Of a stretch of 64,000 nucleotides of DNA, positions 37,657-46,024 are shown piece after piece; the first letter of the stretch is position 1; the number at the start of each line of letters is the position of its first letter. The translations under genes and the position numbers were made by a program. The DNA is taken from positions 2,287,991 to 2,351,990 of the forward strand of contig CP124755.1 in the NCBI GenBank assembly GCA_029972135.1, in the 5' to 3' direction. The DNA is from Candidatus Thiocaldithrix dubininis. Lineage in GTDB: Bacteria; Pseudomonadota; Gammaproteobacteria; Thiotrichales; Thiotrichaceae. Under the pieces are notes generated by a model. That model was not told the DNA's origin and did not search any database. It saw only the letters and a program-made list of their open reading frames with translations.

Positions 37657-38265
37657 ATGACACTTGCTATTCTAATTGTGTTTGCTTACCTATTAGGCTC
37701 AATTTCAACCGCGATTATTACAGCGAAAGCGATGGGATTACCTGATCCCAGAACGGCTGGTTCTAATAATCCGGGTGCAACCAATGTGTTACGCATTGGC
37801 GGAAAAAAAGCCGCTGCCATTACCTTATTAGGCGATGCGCTCAAAGGTTTAATTCCGGTTTTAATCGGGCGTTATGTGTTTAAACTGGATGATAGCCAAT
37901 TAATTTGGGTAGGTTTAGCCGCGTTTATTGGGCATTTATATCCACTTTATTACGGCTTTAAAGGCGGCAAAGGCGTTGCCACCGCTATCGGTGTATTTTT
38001 AGGTCTTAATCTTTGGGCAGGTTTAGCCTTTATTGCAACATGGTTAATCATGGCCAAAGGCTTTAAAATTTCGTCGCTGGCGGCATTAATTGCTACCGCT
38101 TTATCACCCTTATACTTTTGGTTATTGACACACAATATTTCTGTGGTAATCGGTATTAGCCTAATGGCGATTTTGATTTTTGTTCGACACAAATCGAATA
38201 TTCAGAACTTATTATCGGGGCAAGAAGATAAAATTAAAACACAAGCTAAATCATCACAAGACTGA
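37657..38265 (+). CDS. plsY: Glycerol-3-phosphate acyltransferase PlsY
   Basis: A membrane protein with five helices and the three PlsY motifs: G-S-I-S-T-A, D-P-R-T-A-G-S-N-N-P-G-A-T-N-V-L-R, and F-K-G-G-K-G-V-A-T. It makes lysophosphatidic acid from acyl phosphate and glycerol 3-phosphate. It follows dapD by 72 bases and ends before a strong hairpin. Confidence 0.96.
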   Translation: MTLAILIVFAYLLGSISTAIITAKAMGLPDPRTAGSNNPGATNVLRIGGKKAAAITLLGDALKGLIPVLIGRYVFKLDDSQLIWVGLAAFIGHLYPLYYGFKGGKGVATAIGVFLGLNLWAGLAFIATWLIMAKGFKISSLAALIATALSPLYFWLLTHNISVVIGISLMAILIFVRHKSNIQNLLSGQEDKIKTQAKSSQD

Positions 38266-38271
38266 ACGAAT

Positions 38272-38296
38272 AAGGGCTGCGTTTTATGCAGCCCTT
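38272..38296. terminator. Hairpin between convergent plsY and the 54-residue gene
   Basis: AAGGGCTGC and GCAGCCCTT pair perfectly around GTTTTAT. T-rich sequence is weak on both sides, but the position between two convergent stops supports a shared terminator. Confidence 0.75.
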
Positions 38297-38304
38297 GCTA
38301 TGGG

Positions 38305-38469
38305 TTAATGGTGAGATTTCGCCATTAATTTCAACATTTTCAGATTAATCACCGCAAAGCGATACCATTGCCACGGAATAAAGGTACGCATAAACCGCGT
38401 AAATTTAGTCGGTGTGGGGGGATAGTAAGCTTGTTGATACGGTTCTTTATTCGTTACTTTCGTTGTCAT
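38305..38469 (-). CDS. Small basic protein, 54 residues, downstream of the SQR-like gene
   Basis: A short open frame reads M-T-T-K-V-T-N-K-E-P-Y-Q-Q-A-Y-Y-P-P-T-P and later F-M-R-T-F-I-P-W-Q-W-Y-R-F-A-V-I-N-L-K-M-L, ending K-S-H-H. AAGGA lies 8 bases before the ATG. The stop is close to the bidirectional hairpin, and the gene begins 14 bases after the SQR-like stop, so it is translated from the same message. The Trp/Arg/Phe-rich segment looks like an interfacial amphipathic helix. It may attach the flavoprotein to the membrane, by analogy to small subunits; this is inference. Confidence 0.65.
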   Translation of the reverse strand: MTTKVTNKEPYQQAYYPPTPTKFTRFMRTFIPWQWYRFAVINLKMLKLMAKSHH

Positions 38470-38483
38470 CATTACAATCCTTC

Positions 38484-39944
38484 TTAATCAGGCAACAAAG
38501 ACCAACCGGGTTTCATTTTGGCTTGGTAAATAAAGGTATGGTGCAATAAATATTTCATCCAATGCCCTGCTAAACCAATTTCGCCAAAGGTTAAATCCAG
38601 ATCACGCCCATAATCCGGGTATTTCTCAAAATCTGGCACAACCGGAAATACTGTCATCGTTGCGGCAGTACCGTTAAACAGATTTGAACCCGTTGAAGCG
38701 ACACAAGCCGCGCCCATAGCTGCCATAGAAGCGGTATGCGTAGGCTTATCAGACTTCTGTTTCACCATATCCCGAATACTCATAGCAACCGCTTTTGCCA
38801 TAGCAGCCGATGGCATACCCGTGCGTGGTGGCGCTGGATTAATCGGCGTACCATTTGCGCTTTGCATCGGTTTACTAATCAAGTGCGGTGGTGCAAAGGC
38901 AATGCCGACCGCAAACATATTGGAGTAGTTAGGATTTTGGTAAGTTTGCGGCCAATCCTTCGCACTCCATTCTAAATAAGGTTTCGGCACATAATCCGCA
39001 TCTACCTTCATAAAGCCATTCGGGGCAAACACTTGGCTCGTAATATCGTCCCCAGCTTTGTTATAGGCTTTTAAACCTACACCTGCAAACGGTGGAATTA
39101 GCATAGAGAAATCAAAGGCTAATTCATGAAAACTGCCATCCAGCATTTCATAATGAATTTTGCCTGCTTCCACTTTATTCACATGCGCTCGCGTAATCCA
39201 TTCAATATCGCGTTCGACCATTAGGGATTCAGCAAAAGTTTTGCCATTGGTAATATAACCGCCGCGCTCAATATGCACGCCGCCCATGCCAAAGTCGCCT
39301 AACTCATATTCGTTACTCAGCCAAACAATACGCGCTTTATCCCGTACCCCGGCTTCACGAATAATATGGTCGACGTTGTAAATATATTCAAACGCAGCGC
39401 CTTGGCAGGTACACATACCATGACCAGTGCCAATCACGAAGGTGCGTAACTCACCGGCTTGCATCGCTTTGATCTGTTCTTGCAACTTTTCATTAGCTTC
39501 AAGCGCATGTGAAGCGGTACAAACTGATACCGTATGCCCGTGTTCTGGCCCTAAGCCCGGTGTCGCCGCAAAGTTTAATTTAGGTCCGGTTGCATTGATT
39601 AAATAATCATAAGTTAATTGGGCGGTCTGCCCTTGGCGATCAGCATCCGTATATTCAATACTCACATAAGGGCTAGTTTGCTCAGCATTGCCTTCGGGAT
39701 AAATTGCCAGCGCTTTAGCCTGATGCAGTTCTACACCAATGCGTTTATAAATCGGCGCAATTTCAAAGGTAACGTCGGCTTCGGTCATTTGCCCAACACC
39801 TACCCATATATTCGAGGGAATCCAATTCCATTTGGCATTTGGTGTTACCACCACGACTTCATGCTTCTTGCCAAGCCATTTGCTTAAATAACGGGCGGCA
39901 GTATGCCCCGAAATTCCAGCGCCCAAAATGACGATTCGCGCCAT
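38484..39944 (-). CDS. Sulfide:quinone oxidoreductase-like FAD disulfide reductase
   Basis: The FAD Rossmann motif is V-I-L-G-A-G-I-S-G-H-T-A-A at the N-terminus, and N-A-T-G-P-K-L-N is the SQR-type second FAD motif. Candidate redox cysteines are Cys142, Cys178 and Cys180 (G-M-C-T-C-Q-G-A-A) and one near residue 420 (G-A-A-C-V-A-S). The C-terminal 60 residues (E-K-Y-P-D-Y-G-R-D-L and W-M-K-Y-L-L-H-H-T-F) are typical of larger SQR types that bind the membrane by amphipathic helices. It should oxidise sulfide to polysulfide and reduce quinone. It is of a divergent type (III or VI group by appearance), so substrate identity is probable, not proven. Confidence 0.78.
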   Translation of the reverse strand: MARIVILGAGISGHTAARYLSKWLGKKHEVVVVTPNAKWNWIPSNIWVGVGQMTEADVTFEIAPIYKRIGVELHQAKALAIYPEGNAEQTSPYVSIEYTDADRQGQTAQLTYDYLINATGPKLNFAATPGLGPEHGHTVSVCTASHALEANEKLQEQIKAMQAGELRTFVIGTGHGMCTCQGAAFEYIYNVDHIIREAGVRDKARIVWLSNEYELGDFGMGGVHIERGGYITNGKTFAESLMVERDIEWITRAHVNKVEAGKIHYEMLDGSFHELAFDFSMLIPPFAGVGLKAYNKAGDDITSQVFAPNGFMKVDADYVPKPYLEWSAKDWPQTYQNPNYSNMFAVGIAFAPPHLISKPMQSANGTPINPAPPRTGMPSAAMAKAVAMSIRDMVKQKSDKPTHTASMAAMGAACVASTGSNLFNGTAATMTVFPVVPDFEKYPDYGRDLDLTFGEIGLAGHWMKYLLHHTFIYQAKMKPGWSLLPD

Positions 39945-40035
39945 CGACCTCTGCTCCCTACAGAAAGTAATGAAGTTTATTATTATGTTCTAATACAATT
40001 TATAATACTACTTTTGGCTATTTACCCAGCGACTT

Positions 40036-40749
40036 ATGCAATTACAAAATCCTCAAGCCAATACGCGCTGTAATGAACTTGAATTAATCGCGCAAAAATT
40101 ACCACTGACGAATGCCACTGTTTTAGAACTGGGTTGTGGTACAGCCCGCATGACACGTTTAATTGCTGAACGTTTTCCAGTTAATAAAATGATTGCTACT
40201 GAAGTAGACGCCATTCAACACGCTAAAAACTTAGCCAGCGAATACCCTGCGAATATTGAATTTAAAGCAGGCGGTATGCAGGCGATTGATTTGCCAGATA
40301 ATAGTGTTGATATCGTCTTTATGTTTAAATCTTTGCATCACGTTCCGGCTGAGTTAATGGCACAAGGCATGCAAGAATTAGCACGGGTATTAAAACCCGG
40401 TGGTTTAGCGTGGATTTCAGAACCGGTGTATGCAGGTGAATTTAATGACATTATTCGCTTATTCCACGATGAAAAAATCGTGCGTGAACAAGCCTTTGCA
40501 GCACTACAACAAGCAGTTGCTAGTGATTTATTGGAATTAGTTGAGCAGATTCATTGCAACACCGAAACTCGTTTTGCCGATTTTAACGAATTTGAGCAAC
40601 GCATTATTAATGTCACACATACCGATCATCAACTTAGCCCAGATTTATATGCAAAAGTGCAAGCTAAGTTCAATCAACATATAACAGCGGAAGGGGCTAA
40701 GTTTCCCAACCCCGCCCGCTTTGATATTGTACGTAAACCGCTGCGTTAA
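40036..40749 (+). CDS. Class I SAM-dependent methyltransferase
   Basis: Motif I is V-L-E-L-G-C-G-T-A-R-M-T, the acidic loop is A-T-E-V-D-A, and motifs II/III are S-V-D-I-V-F-M-F-K-S-L-H-H-V and L-K-P-G-G-L-A-W-I-S-E-P. This is a methyltransferase-11-type fold; the acceptor cannot be read from the sequence. Its stop codon abuts the stop of the converging fumarase gene with no base between. It is divergent from the SQR-like gene. Confidence 0.8.
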   Translation: MQLQNPQANTRCNELELIAQKLPLTNATVLELGCGTARMTRLIAERFPVNKMIATEVDAIQHAKNLASEYPANIEFKAGGMQAIDLPDNSVDIVFMFKSLHHVPAELMAQGMQELARVLKPGGLAWISEPVYAGEFNDIIRLFHDEKIVREQAFAALQQAVASDLLELVEQIHCNTETRFADFNEFEQRIINVTHTDHQLSPDLYAKVQAKFNQHITAEGAKFPNPARFDIVRKPLR

Positions 40750-42264
40750 TTATTTAGCAGTAAGTTTCGCATCAATAATTTGCTTCCATTTGGCAGGGCC
40801 GGTATTGTGGACAGATACCCCTTGGGTATCGACTGCCACCGTTACCGGCATATCTTTTACTTCAAACTCGTAAATAGCTTCCATACCCAATTCAGGGAAG
40901 GCTAATACTTTGGCTTCAGTAATGGCTTTAGACACTAAGTACGCAGCCCCACCCACCGCCATTAAATACACCGCGCCAAATTCTTTAATAGCTTCAATCG
41001 CAACGGGACCGCGCTCAGACTTACCGATCATACCTAATAAGCCGGTTTGCTCTAAAATTTGGCGAGTGAATTTATCCATACGAGTAGATGTAGTAGGACC
41101 GGCAGGACCCACCACTTCATCACGTACGGGATCAACAGGGCCCACGTAATAGATGAAGCGGCCTTTTAAATCCACCGGTAAAGATTCGCATTTATTCAGC
41201 ATATCGACCATACGTTTGTGTGCAGCATCGCGTCCGGTTAACATTTTACCAGACAGCAATACCGTTTCGCCCACTTTCCAATCTTTGACATCTTCAGGCG
41301 TTACACTATCCAAATTCACGCGGCGTGCTTGTGCGCCACCTTCTAAGGAAACTTGTGGCCAATCCGCTAAATTTGGTGGCGTTTGTAAGGCAGCACCCGA
41401 ACCATCTAACACAAAATGCGTATGACGGGTTGCCGCACAGTTAGGAATCATACATACCGGCAAAGACGCTGCATGGGTTGGGTAGTCTTTGATTTTAACG
41501 TCCAGCACGGTGGTTAAACCGCCTAAACCTTGCGCTCCCAAACCTAGATTATTGACTTTTTCATACAGCTCAATACGCAGTTCTTCCACCTTATTTTGTG
41601 GTCCTCGCGCGATCAGCTCTTGAATATCAATGTGTTCCATTAGGGCTTCTTTTGCCATGACAGCCGCTTTTTCAGCAGTGCCGCCAATACCAATGCCTAA
41701 CATACCCGGTGGACACCAACCCGCCCCCATTGTCGGTACAGTTTTCAAAACCCAATCGACAATGCTATCAGACGGGTTCAACATCACCATTTTTGATTTA
41801 TTTTCAGAACCGCCGCCTTTAGCCGCCACATCAAATTCGACTTTATCGCCGGGTACAATTTCATAATGAATAACCGCAGGCGTATTATCTTTCGTATTTT
41901 TACGCGCCCCGGCAGGATCAGCCAAAATAGAAGCCCGTAGCACATTATCAGGGTTCAAATAAGCACGACGCACACCTTCATTAATCATATCGGCAAGGCT
42001 CATATCCCCCTCCCACTGCACGTTCATGCCTACTTTCACAAACACGGTTACAATCCCTGTGTCTTGACAGATAGGACGCTGCCCTTCTGCACACATGCGA
42101 GAATTTACCAGAATTTGCGCAATTGAATCTTTGGCAGCGGGGGATTCTTCTTTTTCCCAAGCCTTATACATGGCTTGAATAAAATCCAGTGGGTGGTAGT
42201 AAGAAATATATTGCAACGCATCGGCAACGCTGGCAATTACGTCATCTTGTTTGATGATAGTCAT
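40750..42264 (-). CDS. fumA: Fumarate hydratase, class I (iron-sulfur)
   Basis: A single chain with both halves of the class I family: the N-terminal part has I-C-Q-D-T-G-I-V-T-V-F-V and P-N-C-A-A-T-R-H, and the C-terminal part has Y-Y-V-G-P-V-D-P-V and T-T-S-T-R-M-D. Three cysteines in these segments (Q-R-P-I-C-Q-D, I-P-N-C-A-A and one in between) are expected to ligate the [4Fe-4S] cluster. It hydrates fumarate to malate in the TCA cycle. The length (504) is typical. Confidence 0.93.
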   Translation of the reverse strand: MTIIKQDDVIASVADALQYISYYHPLDFIQAMYKAWEKEESPAAKDSIAQILVNSRMCAEGQRPICQDTGIVTVFVKVGMNVQWEGDMSLADMINEGVRRAYLNPDNVLRASILADPAGARKNTKDNTPAVIHYEIVPGDKVEFDVAAKGGGSENKSKMVMLNPSDSIVDWVLKTVPTMGAGWCPPGMLGIGIGGTAEKAAVMAKEALMEHIDIQELIARGPQNKVEELRIELYEKVNNLGLGAQGLGGLTTVLDVKIKDYPTHAASLPVCMIPNCAATRHTHFVLDGSGAALQTPPNLADWPQVSLEGGAQARRVNLDSVTPEDVKDWKVGETVLLSGKMLTGRDAAHKRMVDMLNKCESLPVDLKGRFIYYVGPVDPVRDEVVGPAGPTTSTRMDKFTRQILEQTGLLGMIGKSERGPVAIEAIKEFGAVYLMAVGGAAYLVSKAITEAKVLAFPELGMEAIYEFEVKDMPVTVAVDTQGVSVHNTGPAKWKQIIDAKLTAK

Positions 42265-42417
42265 TCAATTTAACTCCTCTGATGGAAAGCCAAGTGCACT
42301 GTGGGCGAATGCTTATTTGAGTTTTGGGGTCACAAGCGTATGCGAAAATGCTTATTGAATCCAGCAGATTTGTTTAGAGGATTTTGGAATATGATAGTAT
42401 TAAGAAGGGGAAAAATA

Positions 42418-42491
42418 TGGAGGCTGAACCCGGAATCGAACCGAGGTACTCGGATTTGCAATCCGGTGCATGACCACTCTGCCATCCAGCC
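42418..42491 (-). tRNA. tRNA-Cys (GCA)
   Basis: The minus-strand sequence folds as a cloverleaf with acceptor GGCTG.../...CAGCC, discriminator U and an encoded CCA. The anticodon loop T-T-G-C-A-A-A gives GCA, and the T-arm holds GGTTCGATTCC. U at the discriminator fits tRNA-Cys. Confidence 0.96.
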
Positions 42492-42519
42492 ACAAAAAAT
42501 CGAGACGATAATGAAAAAT

Positions 42520-42594
42520 TGGAGCGGGAAACGAGGTTCGAACTCGCGACCCCAACCTTGGCAAGGTTGTGCTCTACCACTGAGCTAATCCCGC
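42520..42594 (-). tRNA. tRNA-Gly (GCC), copy 1
   Basis: GCGGGA...TCCCGC acceptor stem, T-arm GAGTTCGAACCTC, anticodon loop with GCC and an encoded CCA. It is identical to the copy 50 bases away. Confidence 0.97.
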
Positions 42595-42644
42595 ATAATT
42601 TTTAGTTTACAATTAGCTCTGACTTGTGCAGAACTAAGAAAAAT

Positions 42645-42719
42645 TGGAGCGGGAAACGAGGTTCGAACTCGCGACCCCAACCTTGGCAAGGTTGTGCTCT
42701 ACCACTGAGCTAATCCCGC
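42645..42719 (-). tRNA. tRNA-Gly (GCC), copy 2
   Basis: Sequence-identical second copy of tRNA-Gly(GCC), CCA encoded. The three minus-strand tRNAs are spaced 28-50 bases apart and are probably one transcript. Confidence 0.97.
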
Positions 42720-42869
42720 TGAACAGGTTGCGAATAATAATCACATGAGCTTGGACTGTCAACTACCCGATCTATATTTTTTTGCTAGATTTTGCCAAAC
42801 GCCGATAATCGCTAAAAAACTTCCTCCTAATGGTAAAATCTCGCTAAACTAACTAAAGCTTTCCATACT

Positions 42870-42944
42870 GGCCTCATAGTTCAATGGATAAAACGGTCCC
42901 CTCCTAAGGGACAGCTACAGGTTCGATTCCTGTTGAGGCCGCCA
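42870..42944 (+). tRNA. tRNA-Arg (CCU)
   Basis: Plus-strand cloverleaf with acceptor GGCCTCA/TGAGGCC, D-loop AGTTCAATGGATA, anticodon loop C-T-C-C-T-A-A giving CCU, T-arm ACAGGTTCGATTCCTGT and an encoded CCA. It lies 32 bases before potC, a position where integrating elements often insert, but no element is seen here. Confidence 0.95.
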
Positions 42945-42976
42945 GTTTTTTATTCGTAAAGCGTACAGGGTGTCTG

Positions 42977-43753
42977 GTGAGATTATTAAAATTTAGCTTT
43001 ATTAGCAGTATTTTTATTTTTCTTTACACCCCTATTGCCATTCTAGTCGTCAATTCATTCAATGATTCCAAGTATGGTTATGAATGGAAAGGCTTTACGT
43101 GGAAGTGGTATGAAAAATTATTTGAAAATGAAGCCCTAACTCAAGCATTTTTTAATTCGCTATTAGTAGCCGTACTAGCCGCCAGCGCAGCTACCATTAT
43201 TGGAACACTCATGGCACTGGCGCTGTATCGCTATAAGTTTCCTCTCAAAGGCACAGCCAGCGGTTTATTATTCGTGTTAATGATGTCGCCAGATATTGTG
43301 TTAGCGATTACCTTCTTAGTCATTTTTATTGCGCTAGGGATTGAATTAGGCTTTTGGTCGTTACTGATTGCGCATATTACCTTTTGCTTACCGTTTGTAG
43401 TGATTACGGTTTATGCCCAACTCAAAGGTTTTGATAAATATTTGTTAGAAGCAGCCCAAGATTTAGGTGCAAGCGAAAGCCGGATTTTTCGCAGTATTAT
43501 TTTACCGCTAATTTCCCCGGCTATTATTGCAGGCTGGCTATTGAGCTTTACCTTATCATTAGACGACGTAATTATTAGCTCTTTTGTTACCGGGCCTAGC
43601 TTTGAAGTGTTGCCGATTCGTGTCTTTTCTATGGTAAAAGTAGGCGTTTCACCTGAGGTCAATGTTCTTGCCGCCTTATTACTCGTGATTTCTTTAACCT
43701 TAGTCACGGTTGCCTCGCTCTTAATTCGCAAGGATAAGCAAGTTCTCAATTAA
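42977..43753 (+). CDS. potC: Spermidine/putrescine ABC transporter permease PotC
   Basis: Six membrane helices with the EAA loop L-L-E-A-A-Q-D-L-G-A-S-E-S-R-I-F-R-S-I-I-L-P-L-I that contacts the ATPase. T-P-I-A-I-L-V-V-N-S-F-N and the C-terminal S-L-S-L-D-D-V-I-I-S-S-F-V-T-G are PotC-like. It starts at GTG with CAGGG upstream. potA and potB, normally upstream, are absent; the aldo/keto reductase converges with a 4-base overlap. potD lies about 1.2 kb downstream. Confidence 0.92.
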   Translation: MRLLKFSFISSIFIFLYTPIAILVVNSFNDSKYGYEWKGFTWKWYEKLFENEALTQAFFNSLLVAVLAASAATIIGTLMALALYRYKFPLKGTASGLLFVLMMSPDIVLAITFLVIFIALGIELGFWSLLIAHITFCLPFVVITVYAQLKGFDKYLLEAAQDLGASESRIFRSIILPLISPAIIAGWLLSFTLSLDDVIISSFVTGPSFEVLPIRVFSMVKVGVSPEVNVLAALLLVISLTLVTVASLLIRKDKQVLN

Positions 43754-44796
43754 GGACAAGAATTAGGCTGTTGTTCATGAATAGCTTCAATACCCTGTAA
43801 CACATCCTCGCTTAAAATTAAATTCGCGCTGGCAATATTGCTTTCTAACTGCTGCATAGTGGTTGCACCTATAATATTGCTCGTGACAAACGGGCGACTA
43901 TTCACATAGGCCAATGCCATTTGCGCGGGATCAAGCCCGTGTTGCTTGGCTAAATCGACATACTGTTTTGTTACTTGCTGCGCTAACGGCTTGGTATACC
44001 GTGTAAAATAATTGCCCCATAAACTCAAGCGTGCGCCTTCTGGTTGTTGTCCGTCTAAATATTTGCCGCTTAACACGCCAAAACCTAGCGGCGAATACGC
44101 CAATAAACCTACTTGCTCCCGATGCGCAATTTCTGCCAAACCAATTTCATAGGTACGATTCAATAAACTATACGGGTTTTGTACCGACACTACGCGCGCT
44201 AAACCTAATGCTTTGGCAAGCTGCAAATAGGTCATTACGCCCCACGGTGTTTCATTCGATAAACCAATATAACGCACCTTACCGCTCTCTACCAAGCGGC
44301 TTAAGGCTTTTAGTGTTTCTTCAATCGTTTCATTGTGATTATCGTTGCCATAGCTATAACCCAATTTGCCAAAATAATTGGTATTGCGGCTTGGCCAATG
44401 CACTTGATACAGATCCACATAATCAGTTTGTAAACGTTGCAAACTGCTGTCTAACGCTTGGGTAATCTGTGTTGCATTTAATTTAGGACCCCCGCGAATA
44501 TGCCCGATCCAATCTTTTGGTCCAGGTCCTGCTACTTTAGTTGCCAAAATCACTTGTTCACGCTTGCCGGATTGTTTAAACCAAGAACCAATGTATTGCT
44601 CAGTACGCCCTTGTGTTTCAGCTTTCGGCGGCACGGGGTACAGTTCGGCACAATCAACAAAATTCACCCCTTGGCTTAGGGCATAATCCAATTGTTGATG
44701 GGCTTCGCTCTCCGTATTTTGTTGCCCATAAGTCATCGTACCTAAACAAATAACGCTGACCTTCGTTTCGGTTTGACCCAGTGTTCGATAATCCAT
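43750..44796 (-). CDS. Aldo/keto reductase, Tas-like
   Basis: An (alpha/beta)8 AKR with the catalytic Tyr in D-C-A-E-L-Y, Lys in L-A-T-K-V-A-G-P-G, and Asp (G-V-N-F-V-D). L-G-T-M-T-Y-G-Q-Q-N-T-E, Y-P-V-P-P-K-A-E-T-Q-G and S-N-E-T-P-W-G-V-M-T-Y are close to E. coli Tas. It reduces carbonyl compounds with NADPH; the in vivo substrate is unknown. It is oriented against potC and potD and splits the two pot genes. Confidence 0.9.
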   Translation of the reverse strand: MDYRTLGQTETKVSVICLGTMTYGQQNTESEAHQQLDYALSQGVNFVDCAELYPVPPKAETQGRTEQYIGSWFKQSGKREQVILATKVAGPGPKDWIGHIRGGPKLNATQITQALDSSLQRLQTDYVDLYQVHWPSRNTNYFGKLGYSYGNDNHNETIEETLKALSRLVESGKVRYIGLSNETPWGVMTYLQLAKALGLARVVSVQNPYSLLNRTYEIGLAEIAHREQVGLLAYSPLGFGVLSGKYLDGQQPEGARLSLWGNYFTRYTKPLAQQVTKQYVDLAKQHGLDPAQMALAYVNSRPFVTSNIIGATTMQQLESNIASANLILSEDVLQGIEAIHEQQPNSCP

Positions 44797-44956
44797 AGAC
44801 GCTTACCTTTTTATGTTTTTTGCCATACCTAAGCATGGCAGTTCTCGCGCAATCTACACAAATTAATTCCAGTTAAACATGGAATATTGGTATTAAAGCC
44901 GCTTTAACCCGTATCATTCAGTTTTGCTAAGCCATAGTTTAAGGAGTCTGAACCGC

Positions 44957-45988
44957 ATGAAAATTCAATCCGCAATCGCCGCAGCGTTAGTAATGTTAGC
45001 AGGCGCTGTGCAAGCTGATGGTAAGTTGGTGGTTTACAATTGGGCAGAATACATTCCCGACGGCGTACTGGCTGATTTTGAAAAAGAAACGGGTATTAAG
45101 GTGGAATACTCCACTTATGAAAATAATGAAGTCATGTACTCCAAGTTAAAAATCCAAAAGGGCAAAGGCTACGATATTGTTGTACCTTCCACTTATTTGG
45201 TCTCCAAAATGCGCGACGAAGGCTTATTACAAAAAGTCGATAAAACCAAATTGAGCAATTTCAAAAACTTAATGCCGGATTTGTTAAACAAGCCTTACGA
45301 CCCCAACAATGATTACAGTGTTCCTTATCTGTGGGGCAGCACCGGCATTGGCGTAAATAGCGAAGAAATCGACCCCAGCACTGTTAGCAAATGGGCGGAT
45401 TTATGGGATACCAAATGGAAAAATAAACTGTTGTTAGTTGACGATGTGCGCGAAGCGTTTGGCATGGCATTACAAAAAAATGGGCATTCCGTTAACACCA
45501 AAAATCCCGATGAAATTAAACAAGCTTACGAAGATTTACAAAAGTTGATGCCCAATGTGCGCGTTTTTAATGCTGATGCGCCGCGTGAACCGTTCTTAGC
45601 AGGGGACGTAAATTTAGGTATGATTTGGAGTGGTGAAGCCAATATGGCGCAAAAAGAAAACGATAAAATTCAATATATTTACCCTAAAGAAGGCTCTGGC
45701 TTCTGGGTAGATAGCTTTACCATTCCAGCGGGTGCAGAAAACGTAGAAAACGCACATAAGTTTATTGACTATATGCTGAAACCCGAAGTTGGCAAAAAAG
45801 TGGTTGAACAACTGGGCTATAGCACCCCGAATAAAGAAGTGAAAGCACTGGTAGAGACGAAATTACAGAACAACCCAATTATCTTCCCACCGAGCGACAT
45901 TCTGAGCAAAGCTGAATTCCAACAAGACGTAGGCGACGCGATTAAGCTGTATAACGATTATTGGGAAAAACTGAAAACGGGCAAATAA
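44957..45988 (+). CDS. potD: Spermidine/putrescine periplasmic binding protein PotD
   Basis: A signal peptide (I-A-A-A-L-V-M-L-A-G-A-V-Q-A) precedes the family N-terminus G-K-L-V-V-Y-N-W-A-E-Y-I-P-D-G-V-L. V-P-S-T-Y-L-V-S-K-M and L-W-G-S-T-G-I-G-V-N are typical polyamine-binding segments. It captures putrescine or spermidine in the periplasm and docks on PotBC. AAGGAG lies 10 bases upstream of the ATG; an earlier ATG in frame would give a longer, non-signal N-terminus. Confidence 0.94.
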   Translation: MKIQSAIAAALVMLAGAVQADGKLVVYNWAEYIPDGVLADFEKETGIKVEYSTYENNEVMYSKLKIQKGKGYDIVVPSTYLVSKMRDEGLLQKVDKTKLSNFKNLMPDLLNKPYDPNNDYSVPYLWGSTGIGVNSEEIDPSTVSKWADLWDTKWKNKLLLVDDVREAFGMALQKNGHSVNTKNPDEIKQAYEDLQKLMPNVRVFNADAPREPFLAGDVNLGMIWSGEANMAQKENDKIQYIYPKEGSGFWVDSFTIPAGAENVENAHKFIDYMLKPEVGKKVVEQLGYSTPNKEVKALVETKLQNNPIIFPPSDILSKAEFQQDVGDAIKLYNDYWEKLKTGK

Positions 45989-45997
45989 TACAGAAAA

Positions 45998-46024
45998 AAT
46001 TAAGGGGCTAACCGCCCCTTAATT
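45998..46024. terminator. Bidirectional terminator between potD and rnt
   Basis: AATTAAGGGGC and GCCCCTTAATT pair around TAACC. The rnt stop codon is inside the stem, an economical convergent arrangement. Confidence 0.88.

Noticed and set aside
42870..42976. tRNA-Arg as an integrated-element attachment site.
   Set aside because: No integrase and no duplicated tRNA 3' end were found in the window.
44896..44917. Possible sigma-54 promoter before potD (GG-N10-GC).
   Set aside because: Only the GG/GC spacing fits; most other fixed positions do not match, and no upstream inverted repeats are present.
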